From the NCBI RefSeq assembly GCF_006717145.1, contig NZ_VFQF01000003.1:310001-374000 (forward strand): a stretch of 64,000 nt of DNA, in the 5' to 3' direction. The translations under genes were made by a program, and so were the position numbers. Each line of letters opens with the position of its first letter. The first letter of the stretch is position 1. Under the pieces are notes generated by a model. That model did not search any database. It saw only the letters and a list, made by a program, of their open reading frames with translations, and was not told the origin of the DNA. Below, piece by piece: positions 30,142 through 38,647 of this stretch. The DNA is from Humibacillus xanthopallidus. Its GTDB lineage: Bacteria; Actinomycetota; Actinomycetes; Actinomycetales; Dermatophilaceae.

Positions 30142-31658
30142 CTGAAGGCCTCGGTGATCGATCGCCTGACGGAGTGGAACTGGAGCAGGTTGCGGAGGTT
30201 GGTCGTGAGGGTCTGGTCGCCGCCGGCCTGCTCGATCCACCGCTCGAGCGGGTCGAGGGCCGCCGGGTGCAGCCCGGTGAGCAGGTGCGGCATCGTCGCG
30301 AGCACCATGGCCGAGCCGACCCTCGACGCACGCAGGCGCGAGAGGAGGGCCACGCTGAAGTCCGGCGACCACGGCGGGTCGACCGCGCCGACGACGGCAC
30401 CCAGCTCGTGCACGCGGTCGGTGGTGGCGTCGACGCGGGTCAGCACGACGCGCTCGCGGCGCTCGCGGGGCAGCGCGGGCACGAGGGCCGGGTCCCACCC
30501 GCGTTCAAGGAGTGCTGTCGCCCACTCGGGGTCGCGTCGCGCCCGCACCGCCCGACGTATGCCGGCCAGCGCGTCGCCTGCCTGCGCGTCGGTGAGCCGC
30601 TTGACCGTCGCAGACGGGTCCGCGCCGGTCAGCTCGGACCAGACCTCGAGCGGTGCGCCGGCGCACATCTGCTCGAGCCACCAGCCTCGGGCCGAGCGCC
30701 GGGGAGGCGGTTTGCCGAGGCCGTCGCGGATGCCGGCCGGATCGGGCTCACCGGGCAGGGTGACCTCGAGACCGCGGCCGAGCAGGCCGGTGCGGTGCAC
30801 CAGGGGTCGGAGGCGGTCTGCCATCCGGGCGGACCGGGCGGATCGGGGCAGGGCGTCGAGCAGTTCGGCGGCGGCTTCGCGCACCGTGGCGGCGCGGTCT
30901 TCGAGGGCGGCCTCGAGGAGCGGCTCGTCGTCGGGTCCGAGACCGACGCGCAGTGCGTCGAGGTGAGCGCGTCGGTCGCGCGCCGAGTCGGTCGCCCATG
31001 TCGAGACGACGAGTTCTCGTGCCGCAGCGGGCTCGTGGGTGCGCACGGTGGCCAGCACGGCGAGGCGGTGAGGCGACGGGAGGCGGGCCCAGTCACCGGG
31101 GTCGGGTGCGGTGCCCTCGACGCGGGAGGCCGTGCCGGCCTGGGCCCCGGCCACGGCGCCCGCGACCCAGGACCACTCCTCGCGCAGACCGGCGAGCCAC
31201 CGGCCGCGCTCGTCGAGCACCGCAGCGGTGGGGCGGCGCAGCTCTCGGGTGCCGGTGGCGAGGTCGAGCAGACCGGGCAGGAGGGCGTGCGGCACGCGGC
31301 AGCCGGCGTCGTCGGCAGCGCGCAGCCAGTGCGTGAGCAGACCGCTGCGCTGCTGGGCCCCGGCCGGAGGTTGCGCGATGACGAGCTCGAGCAGCTGCAC
31401 GGCCCGCCTCGGCGCGACGGGACGACGGTCGTCGGGGGCCGCCGCGGGCGGGTCGGCGTGGTTCAGCCGACGGCCGGCACGCAGGGCTGCTGCGCCGATG
31501 GCGACCGAGTCGAGCAGCGCCTCCTCGCGTCGTGCGCCCTCCGCCCGTGCCTGCACCTGTGCGGGGCCGAGGTCGGGCAGGGGCGGGACGGGCCGCCGGG
31601 CGGTGCCGATGAGAGCGACATTTCCCACCTCGCGCCACCACGCGTCGAAGCCGGTCAC
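30138..31658 (-). CDS. DUF5691 family protein (helical-repeat-like)
   Basis: This 506-residue protein begins VTGFDAWWREVGNVALIGTARRPVPPLP, the DUF5691 opening. It continues as alanine-rich helical pairs that look like a HEAT-type solenoid (LARLPSPHRLAVLATVRTHEP, LRVGLGPDDEPLLEAALEDRAATVREAAAELLDALPR), with a conserved WWLEQMCAGAPLEVW motif near residue 300. No enzyme motif is visible, and a scaffold role within the MoxR/VWA/SWIM system fits. The GTG start at 31658 overlaps the SWIM gene stop (GTGA), which supports this start over a longer frame. Confidence 0.82.
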   Translation of the reverse strand: MTGFDAWWREVGNVALIGTARRPVPPLPDLGPAQVQARAEGARREEALLDSVAIGAAALRAGRRLNHADPPAAAPDDRRPVAPRRAVQLLELVIAQPPAGAQQRSGLLTHWLRAADDAGCRVPHALLPGLLDLATGTRELRRPTAAVLDERGRWLAGLREEWSWVAGAVAGAQAGTASRVEGTAPDPGDWARLPSPHRLAVLATVRTHEPAAARELVVSTWATDSARDRRAHLDALRVGLGPDDEPLLEAALEDRAATVREAAAELLDALPRSARSARMADRLRPLVHRTGLLGRGLEVTLPGEPDPAGIRDGLGKPPPRRSARGWWLEQMCAGAPLEVWSELTGADPSATVKRLTDAQAGDALAGIRRAVRARRDPEWATALLERGWDPALVPALPRERRERVVLTRVDATTDRVHELGAVVGAVDPPWSPDFSVALLSRLRASRVGSAMVLATMPHLLTGLHPAALDPLERWIEQAGGDQTLTTNLRNLLQFHSVRRSITEAFR

Positions 31659-32971
31659 AGGCCCACCACCTCGCCGTCGACCACGACGGTGAGCGGCCGC
31701 AGCCGCGACTCCTCGAGCTCGCCGAAGACGCGCGACGGGCGGCCTCCGGTCAGGGCCAGCAGCGGCCACACAAGGGCGTCATCGGTCAGGGGCACGCTCG
31801 CACCCTCGGCATCGACGACGCGGTCGATGCCGACCCGCACGTCGGCGAGGACGACCGGCACCCGGCGTGCCCAAGGGTTCGCCCCCCAGGCCTGCGCGGC
31901 GGCGAGCTGTGCGTGCTCGAGGGTCGAGCCGGACGGCATACGGGCTGGGTCGCCGGCGGGAGCGGGCTCGTCGACGAAGAGCGCGCGGCGCACGGCGGCG
32001 CCGGGGTAGCGCGCGATGGTTGCGACGAGGGTGGAGCCGACCGCCCGTGCGACCGGCAGCACCTGGCCGCCGGCCGCGAAGTCGAGCACCTGCACCGTCT
32101 CAGCGGTGACGCTGCCCCGCAGCCAGGTGCGCTGCTGCTGGAGGCGGCCGTCGTCGGACCGGTGCGCTCCAAGGACGAGCCAGTGGTCGGTTATGGCGTC
32201 GCCGCGGCGCACCGACTCGGTGCTCGTCGACCAGCCGAGATAGGCGCGCAGGTCACCCATCTGCGCGGCGTCGAGCGACTCGCGGGCCGCCCACGCCCGG
32301 GTCGCCGTCCACCAGCGGCCGAGGGCGACGAGCAGCCGCTCGGCCCAGTCGGGACGACCGCTCACGGCGCCGCCCACCGATCGCACGTCGTCGGCGAGGC
32401 CCGGCAGCTGCGCGTCGACGAGGCGGGCCGCCGTGCCGTCCCACCACGTGTAGGACTGGTGGCGCGCAGCAGCCGTGCCGCCGCGGGCGAGGTCGGTGAG
32501 CCATCGCGCGAAGTCGTCCATGCCGCCGTCCATGAGGGCGAGCCGGTCCTCGAGGCGCTTGGCTGCAGCAGCCGGGTCGGGAGTGCGGGTCGGGCGGGCC
32601 GCCTCACCGGCCGCCTTGGCCTCGGCGCGGGCCGACCGCTCGGCGGCCCACTCCTGCGCGAAGCCGGCCGCCTCGTCGGCGTCGGCGACCGAGCCCGACC
32701 CGTCGACCCAGAGCAGCAGGAGCGCGAGGCCGTGCTTGCAGGGGAACTTGCGGCTCGGGCAGGTGCAGCGGAAGGCGGGGCCAACGAGGTCGATGCTCAC
32801 CTGGTACGGCGTCCTGCCCGACCCCTGGCACTTGCCCCACAGCAGCGTGTCGGTGGAGCCCGTGTCGGACCACGGGCCCGGGCGCGCGAGCCTGCGGGCA
32901 GCCGCCAGCGACGAGGTGTCGGGGGCGAGGCCGGCCACCTGTGCTGCGGTCCATCGAGTCGGTCGCGTCAT
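31655..32971 (-). CDS. SWIM zinc-finger protein, first gene of the MoxR/VWA cluster (YehQ-like)
   Basis: This 438-residue protein has a SWIM zinc finger at about residues 60-85: FRCTCPSRKFPCKHGLALLLL, that is C-x-C-x6-C-x-H. It is preceded by WGKCQGSGRTPYQVSIDLVG. The rest is helical, with tryptophan-rich segments (ERLLVALGRWWTATRAWAARE, DAITDHWLVLGAHRSDDGRLQQQRTWLRG) and a C-terminal beta-rich region. SWIM fingers bind DNA or protein. It heads a five-gene operon (SWIM, DUF5691, AAA+, DUF5682, VWA) in which nearly every junction overlaps. Start: ATG at 32971. Confidence 0.85.
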   Translation of the reverse strand: MTRPTRWTAAQVAGLAPDTSSLAAARRLARPGPWSDTGSTDTLLWGKCQGSGRTPYQVSIDLVGPAFRCTCPSRKFPCKHGLALLLLWVDGSGSVADADEAAGFAQEWAAERSARAEAKAAGEAARPTRTPDPAAAAKRLEDRLALMDGGMDDFARWLTDLARGGTAAARHQSYTWWDGTAARLVDAQLPGLADDVRSVGGAVSGRPDWAERLLVALGRWWTATRAWAARESLDAAQMGDLRAYLGWSTSTESVRRGDAITDHWLVLGAHRSDDGRLQQQRTWLRGSVTAETVQVLDFAAGGQVLPVARAVGSTLVATIARYPGAAVRRALFVDEPAPAGDPARMPSGSTLEHAQLAAAQAWGANPWARRVPVVLADVRVGIDRVVDAEGASVPLTDDALVWPLLALTGGRPSRVFGELEESRLRPLTVVVDGEVVGL

Positions 32972-33088
32972 GACTGGCACATCATTGCCGACACCTCCCA
33001 CACCCGGGGGTCGACGCGGTCGGCCCGGCCACATGAGCACACCTCGCGGCCAGCCGCACACCTTCGGGCAGCCGGCCCACCGTGCGCT

Positions 33089-33125
33089 GTGTGCGGCTGA
33101 CCTCGACGTGTGCGGCTGGCCTCGA
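33089..33125. repeat. 19-bp tandem repeat in a divergent promoter region
   Basis: GTGTGCGGCTGACCTCGA (33089-33106) recurs at 33108-33125 with one mismatch. It lies between the divergent SWIM-operon start (32971) and the SDR start (33201), where it could serve as a binding site. Confidence 0.5.
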
Positions 33126-33200
33126 AGGGCGCGCGGTCGGCCCGGCGCGGAGCCGGCAGCTGCCCTGTTGGTGGGCGGTTCGGCGGGTGATGATGGCGAC

Positions 33201-33929
33201 GTGACCGACCTCGCCTCTGCTCACGTCCTCGTCCTCGGCGCTACCGGAGGCCTCGGCGGCGCGATCGCGCGGAGCCTCGCCGCGGCCGGGTCCCGGCTCA
33301 CGCTGTCGGGTCGCGACGAGTCCCGCCTCGCAGCCCTGGCCACAGAGCTCGGCGACGCGGTCGTCACGACGGTGGTGGCCGACCTGACCCGGCCGGACGG
33401 CCCGGCCTCGGCGGTGCGCGCCGCCCTCGGTGCTGCGTCCGGCCCGTCGCCGCGGCCCCTGACCGGCGTCGTGAACGCTGCGGGTGTGGTCGCGCTCGGG
33501 CCGGTCGAGGAGCTCGACGACGACACGCTCGACGAGGTCCTGCTCCTCGACCTCGTCGCCCCCATCCGCCTCGCCCGGGCCGCCGTCGGAGTGCTCCCCG
33601 AGGGAGGGTTCCTCGTCCAGGTCAGCGCCATCGTCGCCGAGCGGGCGATGCCGGGAATGGCTGCCTACAGCGCGGCCAAGGCGGGCCTGACCGCCTTCGA
33701 CGCGGCGCTCGCCACGGAGGCACGCCGGCGCAGGATCCGGGTGCTCGACGTCCGGCCGCCGCACACCGAGACGGGCCTCACGACCCGCGCGATCGCGGGT
33801 CAGGCGCCTCGCCTGCCGCAGGGCCTGACGCCCGAGGCCGTCGCCGATCGGGTCGTCCGGGCCCTGCTCGACGACGAGCGTGACCTGCCGTCGACGGCGT
33901 TCACGGCAGCGCCCCCGACGCCTTCATGA
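33201..33929 (+). CDS. short-chain dehydrogenase/reductase (SDR)
   Basis: This 242-residue classical SDR has the NAD(P) glycine motif GATGGLGGAIA at about residues 12-22, NAAG in strand 4, and the catalytic Ser plus YSAAK (VSAIVAERAMPGMAAYSAAKAGL). The C-terminal part (RVLDVRPPHTETGLTTRAIAG) replaces the usual PG-T loop with PPHTETGL, as in small cytosolic reductases. Substrate unknown. The start is a GTG at 33201. The last 29 bp overlap the convergent acyltransferase gene. Confidence 0.85.
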   Translation: MTDLASAHVLVLGATGGLGGAIARSLAAAGSRLTLSGRDESRLAALATELGDAVVTTVVADLTRPDGPASAVRAALGAASGPSPRPLTGVVNAAGVVALGPVEELDDDTLDEVLLLDLVAPIRLARAAVGVLPEGGFLVQVSAIVAERAMPGMAAYSAAKAGLTAFDAALATEARRRRIRVLDVRPPHTETGLTTRAIAGQAPRLPQGLTPEAVADRVVRALLDDERDLPSTAFTAAPPTPS

Positions 33930-36114
33930 GGTGGACGAAGTCCGGCGCGAGCTGGCGCGCGTACTGCACCGACGTGTGCAGGTAGTCGCCTTTGAGGATC
34001 GTGTCGGTCATGCCCGTGAAGAGCGGGCACCGGCCGTCGACGCAGTACCAGTGGGTCGTGTCGAGAAAGTGCGCGCCCACGACCTTCTTCTCGACGTCAC
34101 GGGTCCGTGCCCACCACGCCGGTATGCCGGTGACGCACCGTCGCGGTGAGCCGCCCGGCCGGTAGCAGTCGAGGAAGGCGACACCCGGCATCGACGGCGC
34201 GACGATGACGACCGACCCCACACTGCCGCGCACCGAGGAGACGAACGCCTGGTCGGCGGCGAGCCACTCCTGCGCCGATGCCGACCCCTTCGCCCCCGAC
34301 TTCAACCGCACGGCCCAGGAGTAGGTCTCGGTCATGATGAGCACCTTCGGCTTCACCCGGCGCACGTAGTCGAGCACCATCTGCCGGTGCCGGACGCACG
34401 GGATCGCCCACTCGTCCTTGCCGAAGTCGGCGTCGACGCCGTTGACCGCGCAGCCGATCTTCGTCATTCCGCGCACCTTGTACGTCGATCCGTATGCCTT
34501 GACTACCGTCGCGAGCAGCGGGATACCGATCGAGTCGCCGTAGACGATGATCTCGGGGCCCTTGCGGTTGCCGAAGGTGCACGACTCGGGGTCCGAGGCG
34601 CGGGTGGCGGTGCACGCGCCCGTGGACATGCGGGGGTCGGCCATGGTCTGCCACGCGTCGGGCGAGGGGTTGAGGTCCGACGGCCACGACGTCGAGGCGA
34701 GCGCCTCGCGAAGGCCGTCCTGCACGCGGGTCCCGGTCGCGCCCAGCGGGATCGGTGTCCAGCCGACCGGGGCGGTGGTGGTCGTGGCTGAGGGCGTCGG
34801 AGCCGTCTCCGTCGGCCTCGTGCCCGGACTCGTGCTCGAGCTCGTGACGCTGGGTGTCGGCTCCGGGGCCGCCACACCGCCGGCCGGGGGAGCCACCGCG
34901 CCGTCGACCTCCGCCCCCGACGCGACCACCGTGTCTCCGGTGAAGAGGTCTGGCCGCGTCGCCGCGGCGCCCCCGACCACCCCGACGAGCAGGACGAGCG
35001 CCAGGCCGGAGGCGAGCATGGCCCGTGGTCGGACTCGCGGTGCGTCGAGGACGGGTCGCTCGAGCAGGTGGTGCGAGATGACGGCGAGAAGCAGGGTGGC
35101 CACGAGAACCACTGCGGCCGTGGCCGATCGGCTCGCCGAGAGGAAGACGGGCACGATGACGACGAGCGGGAAGTGCCAGAGGTAGAGGCCGAAGGAGATG
35201 TCGCCGAGGTAGCCGCTCACGCGGTTGGTGAGCAGGACCGCGCCGGGCGCCGGGGCCCCGACGCCGGCGACGAGGACGAGTGCCGTGCCGACCGTCGCTC
35301 CGAGGGCGGCCGGCCAGGGCACGCCCGTGGCCGGCGACAGGAGCAGGCAGGTCGCCACGAGGGTGGTGAGGCCGGCCCACGACAGGACGGTGCGGGCTGC
35401 GGGAGCAAGGCGAACGGCATACCGGCTCTGGCTGCCGGCTGCGGCAGGGAGGGTGGCGAGGGCGGCGCCGAGGGCGAGCTCCCAGCCGCGCGTGAACGTC
35501 GAGTAGTAGGCCGTCGTCGGGTCGGCGGCGCCCTGCACGACGGCCCAGACGAGCGACGGGATGCCGACGACGGCCGCGAGGACTGCCAGCGCGATGCGGG
35601 CGCGGTGGGCGACGCCGGCGAGGGTGAGCGCGAGGACGACGAGGAGCGGCCAGGCGAGGTAGAACTGCTCCTCGACTCCGAGCGACCAGTAGTGGAGCAG
35701 CGGCGACGGCTCGGACCCGAGCTGGAAGTAGTCGGCCGACTGCTCGGCGAAGTGCCAGTTGGCAGCGAAGAACGTGGCCCAGACAGCGTCGGTCCGCACC
35801 TCCGCGACCTTGGGGGCCGCCCACGTGAACGGCGCGACCGCGAGCACCGCCCCGATGACGACGAGGGCGAGCGGCAGGATGCGGCGCGCCCGTCTCGCCC
35901 AGAAGGCGCGCAGCGAGGTGCGGCCGGTGCGCTCCCGCTCCCGGAGCAGCAGGCCGGTGATGACGAAGCCCGACACGACGAAGAAGGCGTCGACACCGAG
36001 GTAGCCGCCCTGCGGCCAGCCGAGGACGTGGAAGCCGATGACCGCGAGCACTGCCACCGCGCGCAGCCCCTGGATGTCGGCGCGCCGCTGCGGCTGCCGG
36101 GGGTTGACGCTCAT
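33901..36114 (-). CDS. OafA/YrhL-type membrane acyltransferase with C-terminal SGNH domain
   Basis: This 737-residue protein (from the ATG at 36114) has ten or more helices of the acyltransferase-3 family: IQGLRAVAVLAVIGFHV with the catalytic His, FFVVSGFVITGLLLRERERTG, and WSLGVEEQFYLAWPLL. An extracytoplasmic Pro/Thr/Ser linker is followed by an SGNH domain with EIIVYGDSIGIPL and FLDTTHWYCVDGRCPLFTGMTDTILKGDYLHTSVQYAR, which supplies the Ser, Asp and His. Such proteins O-acetylate cell-surface glycans or lipids. The gene ends 29 bp inside the convergent SDR gene. A start four codons upstream is possible. Confidence 0.9.
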   Translation of the reverse strand: MSVNPRQPQRRADIQGLRAVAVLAVIGFHVLGWPQGGYLGVDAFFVVSGFVITGLLLRERERTGRTSLRAFWARRARRILPLALVVIGAVLAVAPFTWAAPKVAEVRTDAVWATFFAANWHFAEQSADYFQLGSEPSPLLHYWSLGVEEQFYLAWPLLVVLALTLAGVAHRARIALAVLAAVVGIPSLVWAVVQGAADPTTAYYSTFTRGWELALGAALATLPAAAGSQSRYAVRLAPAARTVLSWAGLTTLVATCLLLSPATGVPWPAALGATVGTALVLVAGVGAPAPGAVLLTNRVSGYLGDISFGLYLWHFPLVVIVPVFLSASRSATAAVVLVATLLLAVISHHLLERPVLDAPRVRPRAMLASGLALVLLVGVVGGAAATRPDLFTGDTVVASGAEVDGAVAPPAGGVAAPEPTPSVTSSSTSPGTRPTETAPTPSATTTTAPVGWTPIPLGATGTRVQDGLREALASTSWPSDLNPSPDAWQTMADPRMSTGACTATRASDPESCTFGNRKGPEIIVYGDSIGIPLLATVVKAYGSTYKVRGMTKIGCAVNGVDADFGKDEWAIPCVRHRQMVLDYVRRVKPKVLIMTETYSWAVRLKSGAKGSASAQEWLAADQAFVSSVRGSVGSVVIVAPSMPGVAFLDCYRPGGSPRRCVTGIPAWWARTRDVEKKVVGAHFLDTTHWYCVDGRCPLFTGMTDTILKGDYLHTSVQYARQLAPDFVHLMKASGALP

Positions 36115-36332
36115 GGCGCACAGCATGACCCCGGAGGGGGTGGGCGTGGGGCGTTACGCCGGCACTGCACCCGGCGACCCGGGGCGAGGTTTCTGCGAAC
36201 CACCTCGGCCACGATCCGGTCACGGTGCACGATGCACGCCCCTACGCCGCCATGAGCGATGATGGAGTGGGAACCGTCCTTGACGTCGAGAATCCGGCGA
36301 GCCGTGGACCCGCACCGCCCGATCGGAGCACC

Positions 36333-37010
36333 ATGTCCGAGCCCGACACCTCAGCGATGGTCTGGGTCGACCAGCTGGAGACCACCCTCGAGTCGTTCGA
36401 CGAGGCCGGAGGCCACCGCATCCTTGGCCAGGTCTTCGACCAGCTCGACGTGGAGGACGGCCTGGCGCACGTCGTCATGCCCTACCTCCACCAGGTCGGC
36501 CAGCGCTGGGAGCAGGGCAAGATCGGGGTCGCGCAGGAGCACTTCGCGAGCAACGTGCTGCGCGTGCGCCTGTCGATGATGCTGCACGGTGAGCGTGGCG
36601 GCTCCGGCCCCGCGGCCGTGCTCGCCTGCATGCCTGGTGAGCAGCACGAGTTCGGGCTCATGGCGATGGCCCTCGTGCTGTCGCGGCTCGACTGGCAGGT
36701 CTGCTACCTCGGTGCCAGCACCCCGACGGCCGAGGTGGCGCTCGCGGCGCGCACCCTGCAGCCCGGTGCCGTCGTCCTCTCCGCGCACCGTCGCACCGCC
36801 TTCGCCGCCCACGGGCCCGCCCTGCGCCGGCTGGGACGGCACACCCCCGTCCACATCGCCGGACCGGGGGCCACCCAGGAGCTCGCCTCGCTGTGCGAGG
36901 CGCAGCTCATCATCGGCGACCCGGTCGCCGGCGCACGGGCGCTGCACGACACCTACGTCCCGAGCGGCGCCCCAGCGCGCGAGTACCTGGAAGACGACGC
37001 GGCCGGCTGA
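36333..37010 (+). CDS. stand-alone cobalamin-binding (B12/SCHIC-type) sensor protein
   Basis: This 225-residue protein has a helical cap with the W-x9-EH signature (W59, E69-H70) typical of photosensitive CarH/LitR/AerR proteins. The Rossmann B12 domain follows with E-x-H-x-x-G (E103, H105, G108), where His105 would be the lower cobalt ligand. LDWQVCYLGASTPTAEVALAARTLQPGAVVLS and HIAGPGATQEL complete the fold. There is no MerR DNA-binding domain, so it resembles AerR-like partner proteins. It may sense light through adenosylcobalamin and act on a separate regulator. GGAG precedes the ATG at 36333. Confidence 0.82.
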   Translation: MSEPDTSAMVWVDQLETTLESFDEAGGHRILGQVFDQLDVEDGLAHVVMPYLHQVGQRWEQGKIGVAQEHFASNVLRVRLSMMLHGERGGSGPAAVLACMPGEQHEFGLMAMALVLSRLDWQVCYLGASTPTAEVALAARTLQPGAVVLSAHRRTAFAAHGPALRRLGRHTPVHIAGPGATQELASLCEAQLIIGDPVAGARALHDTYVPSGAPAREYLEDDAAG

Positions 37011-37061
37011 CTGTCGTCAGGGGCGGCCTCGGACCGCCGTCAGACCGGCGCCGGACCCGCG

Positions 37062-38066
37062 TCAGACCGCCGGCAGGCGGGTGATCCAGTAGGACGCGGT
37101 GTTCGGCGAGGTCACCCCGAAGCGGGCGTTGACGGCCCAGAGCCACCCGCCGGCGAGCGTTGCGGTCGAGGGGATGTCGAGCGTCTCGTCGGTGCGGGCT
37201 CCGGTCCACTTGGCCACCCAGCCCGTCGCGGTGGGTGACAGGCGCAGGACCGAGACCTCGTACTGCCCGCTGCCGCGCACGTTGTAGAGCACGGCGCCGT
37301 CGGTCTCGAGGCCGTCGCCGCCCGTGATGACACGCCCACCGCTGACGAGGATCTCGCTCGTGACGCCGGTCGCGGGGTCGACCTGCCAGAGACCGCCCAC
37401 CCGGCTGTTGTTGAGCACGATGTCACCGTCGGGCAGGAGACGGATCCCGTTGGCGTTGTTGGCGTTTCCGGTCGGGTTGCCTGGCCACGCACCCGTGAGC
37501 GGCACGAAGGCGGGCTCGCTGACCGACATCGTGGCGTGGTCGTGCGCGATGACGGTGAGGCGGTCGACGCGCGAGTCGGTGACCCACACGGCGTCGTCGG
37601 TCAGCACGAGGTCGTTGAGGAAGACCGCGCCCGGCACGACGACGTCGTGGTGCACGGCGCCGGTCGTCGCGTCGACGCACCAGACATGGCCCTCGGTGCC
37701 GGCCGGTGTCGTCACGCCGCCGACGGCCCAGACCACACCGCAGTGGTCGTCGTGGAAGAGGCCGCGCAGGGCCCGGCCCGGGGCGCCGGGGAGCAGGGTC
37801 GCGACGGTGCCGACGAGCAGGTCGCCCGTGACGATGCGCCCGTCGGCGAGCGACCCGACGTAGTAGGTCGAGCCCGGCCCGGAGGTCATGCCCTCGGGTC
37901 GGATGCCGTCGGGAAGCAGCACCGTCTCGGGTGCCGGCGAGCGGCGTCCGGCAGAGACGGCCGACGGTGCGGTGAGGGCGACGAGGGTCGAGGCGGCCGC
38001 TGTGGTGAGCAGCGCGCGACGCGACAGCCGTGGCGCATGAGTGGGGGATGGAGTGTGAGTGTCCAT
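37062..38066 (-). CDS. secreted SMP-30/gluconolactonase-like beta-propeller protein
   Basis: This 334-residue protein has an N-terminal export signal with a twin-arginine-like RLSRRALLTTAAASTLVALTAPSAVSA, so Tat export is likely. The mature protein consists of repeated beta-propeller blades (GMTSGPGSTYYVGSLADGRIVTG, VFLNDLVLTDDAVWVTDSRVDRL, NNANGIRLLPDGDIVLNNSRVGGLWQVD, GDGLETDGAVLYNVRGSG). The NDL...D and N-N-G positions recall metal ligands of the SMP-30/lactonase family. Its substrate is unknown. Confidence 0.78.
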   Translation of the reverse strand: MDTHTPSPTHAPRLSRRALLTTAAASTLVALTAPSAVSAGRRSPAPETVLLPDGIRPEGMTSGPGSTYYVGSLADGRIVTGDLLVGTVATLLPGAPGRALRGLFHDDHCGVVWAVGGVTTPAGTEGHVWCVDATTGAVHHDVVVPGAVFLNDLVLTDDAVWVTDSRVDRLTVIAHDHATMSVSEPAFVPLTGAWPGNPTGNANNANGIRLLPDGDIVLNNSRVGGLWQVDPATGVTSEILVSGGRVITGGDGLETDGAVLYNVRGSGQYEVSVLRLSPTATGWVAKWTGARTDETLDIPSTATLAGGWLWAVNARFGVTSPNTASYWITRLPAV

Positions 38067-38144
38067 GACCCATCTTGCGCAGATTGTCGCGATAAATCGA
38101 GGGCAGGTCGGCCCCAGCCAGCCGTAGCCCGCAGCCCCGCGCGG

Positions 38145-38167
38145 GCCGACGGAGTGCTCTTTGGATT
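38145..38167 (-). repeat. single copy of the 23-bp ATCGAAAGAGCA-family repeat
   Basis: On the minus strand this copy has one mismatch in the conserved core compared with the cluster at 55.7-56.3 kb. It lies in the gap between the DUF2853 gene and the propeller protein gene, close to a GTATGCC-type hairpin. Confidence 0.8.
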
Positions 38168-38195
38168 GGGTGGAGGTCGTGGGCGGGCGCCATCA

Positions 38196-38232
38196 GCCGT
38201 ATGCCGCCCGGCCCGGCCAGGCGGCATACGGC
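38196..38232. terminator. GTATGCC-type hairpin terminator
   Basis: A perfect 13-bp stem (GCCGTATGCCGCC at 38196-38208, complement at 38220-38232) with an 11-nt loop lies 8 nt beyond the stop codon of the DUF2853 gene on the minus strand. Like the hairpin at 16235-16282, it is built from an inverted pair of the frequent GTATGCC motif. Confidence 0.75.
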
Positions 38233-38240
38233 AGGGGAGC

Positions 38241-38561
38241 TCAGCGGAAGAGGTCGAGCTTGCCGAACTTGTCGGCGAGCAGGTAGTAGACGGTGACGCG
38301 GTTCTTCGTGCGGTCGTCCTTGAGGGTCTGCCCGACGTCGGCGATCGCGGCGTCGAGGTCGGCGTCCGAGTCGGTGAGGGCGAGCTTCTTCTTGAGGAAG
38401 CCCTCTCTCACGCGGTCGAGCTCGGTCTTGTCGCTGAAGGCGACGAGCGAGGAGTCCCGCTTCTGGAGGGCGATTCCGCAGTGCCGCACGATTCCCTTGA
38501 TCGCCGCGTCGTCAGCGTTCGGGTCGTACTTCTTGACGTCTGCTGCCCAGTCTTCTGCCAT
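38241..38561 (-). CDS. DUF2853 family protein
   Basis: This 106-residue protein matches DUF2853: MAEDWAADVKKYDPNADDAAIKGIVRHCGIALQKRDSSLVAFSDKTELDRVREGFLKKKLALT, ending TVYYLLADKFGKLDLF. It is a small helical cytosolic protein of unknown function. It is a single gene, and a strong hairpin follows its stop codon. Confidence 0.88.
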   Translation of the reverse strand: MAEDWAADVKKYDPNADDAAIKGIVRHCGIALQKRDSSLVAFSDKTELDRVREGFLKKKLALTDSDADLDAAIADVGQTLKDDRTKNRVTVYYLLADKFGKLDLFR

Positions 38562-38647
38562 CTGTCATGCCTTCTTCCTTGAACGGTCAGGACAGGAGCG
38601 ACGCTAGACCTGCGGTGTGCGTCGCGTCAGGCGAGTGGCCCGACAAT

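Noticed and set aside
36225-36332. N-terminal MerR domain belonging to the B12-binding protein
   Set aside because: The upstream in-frame 36 codons are not helix-turn-helix-like and the ribosome site lies before 36333.
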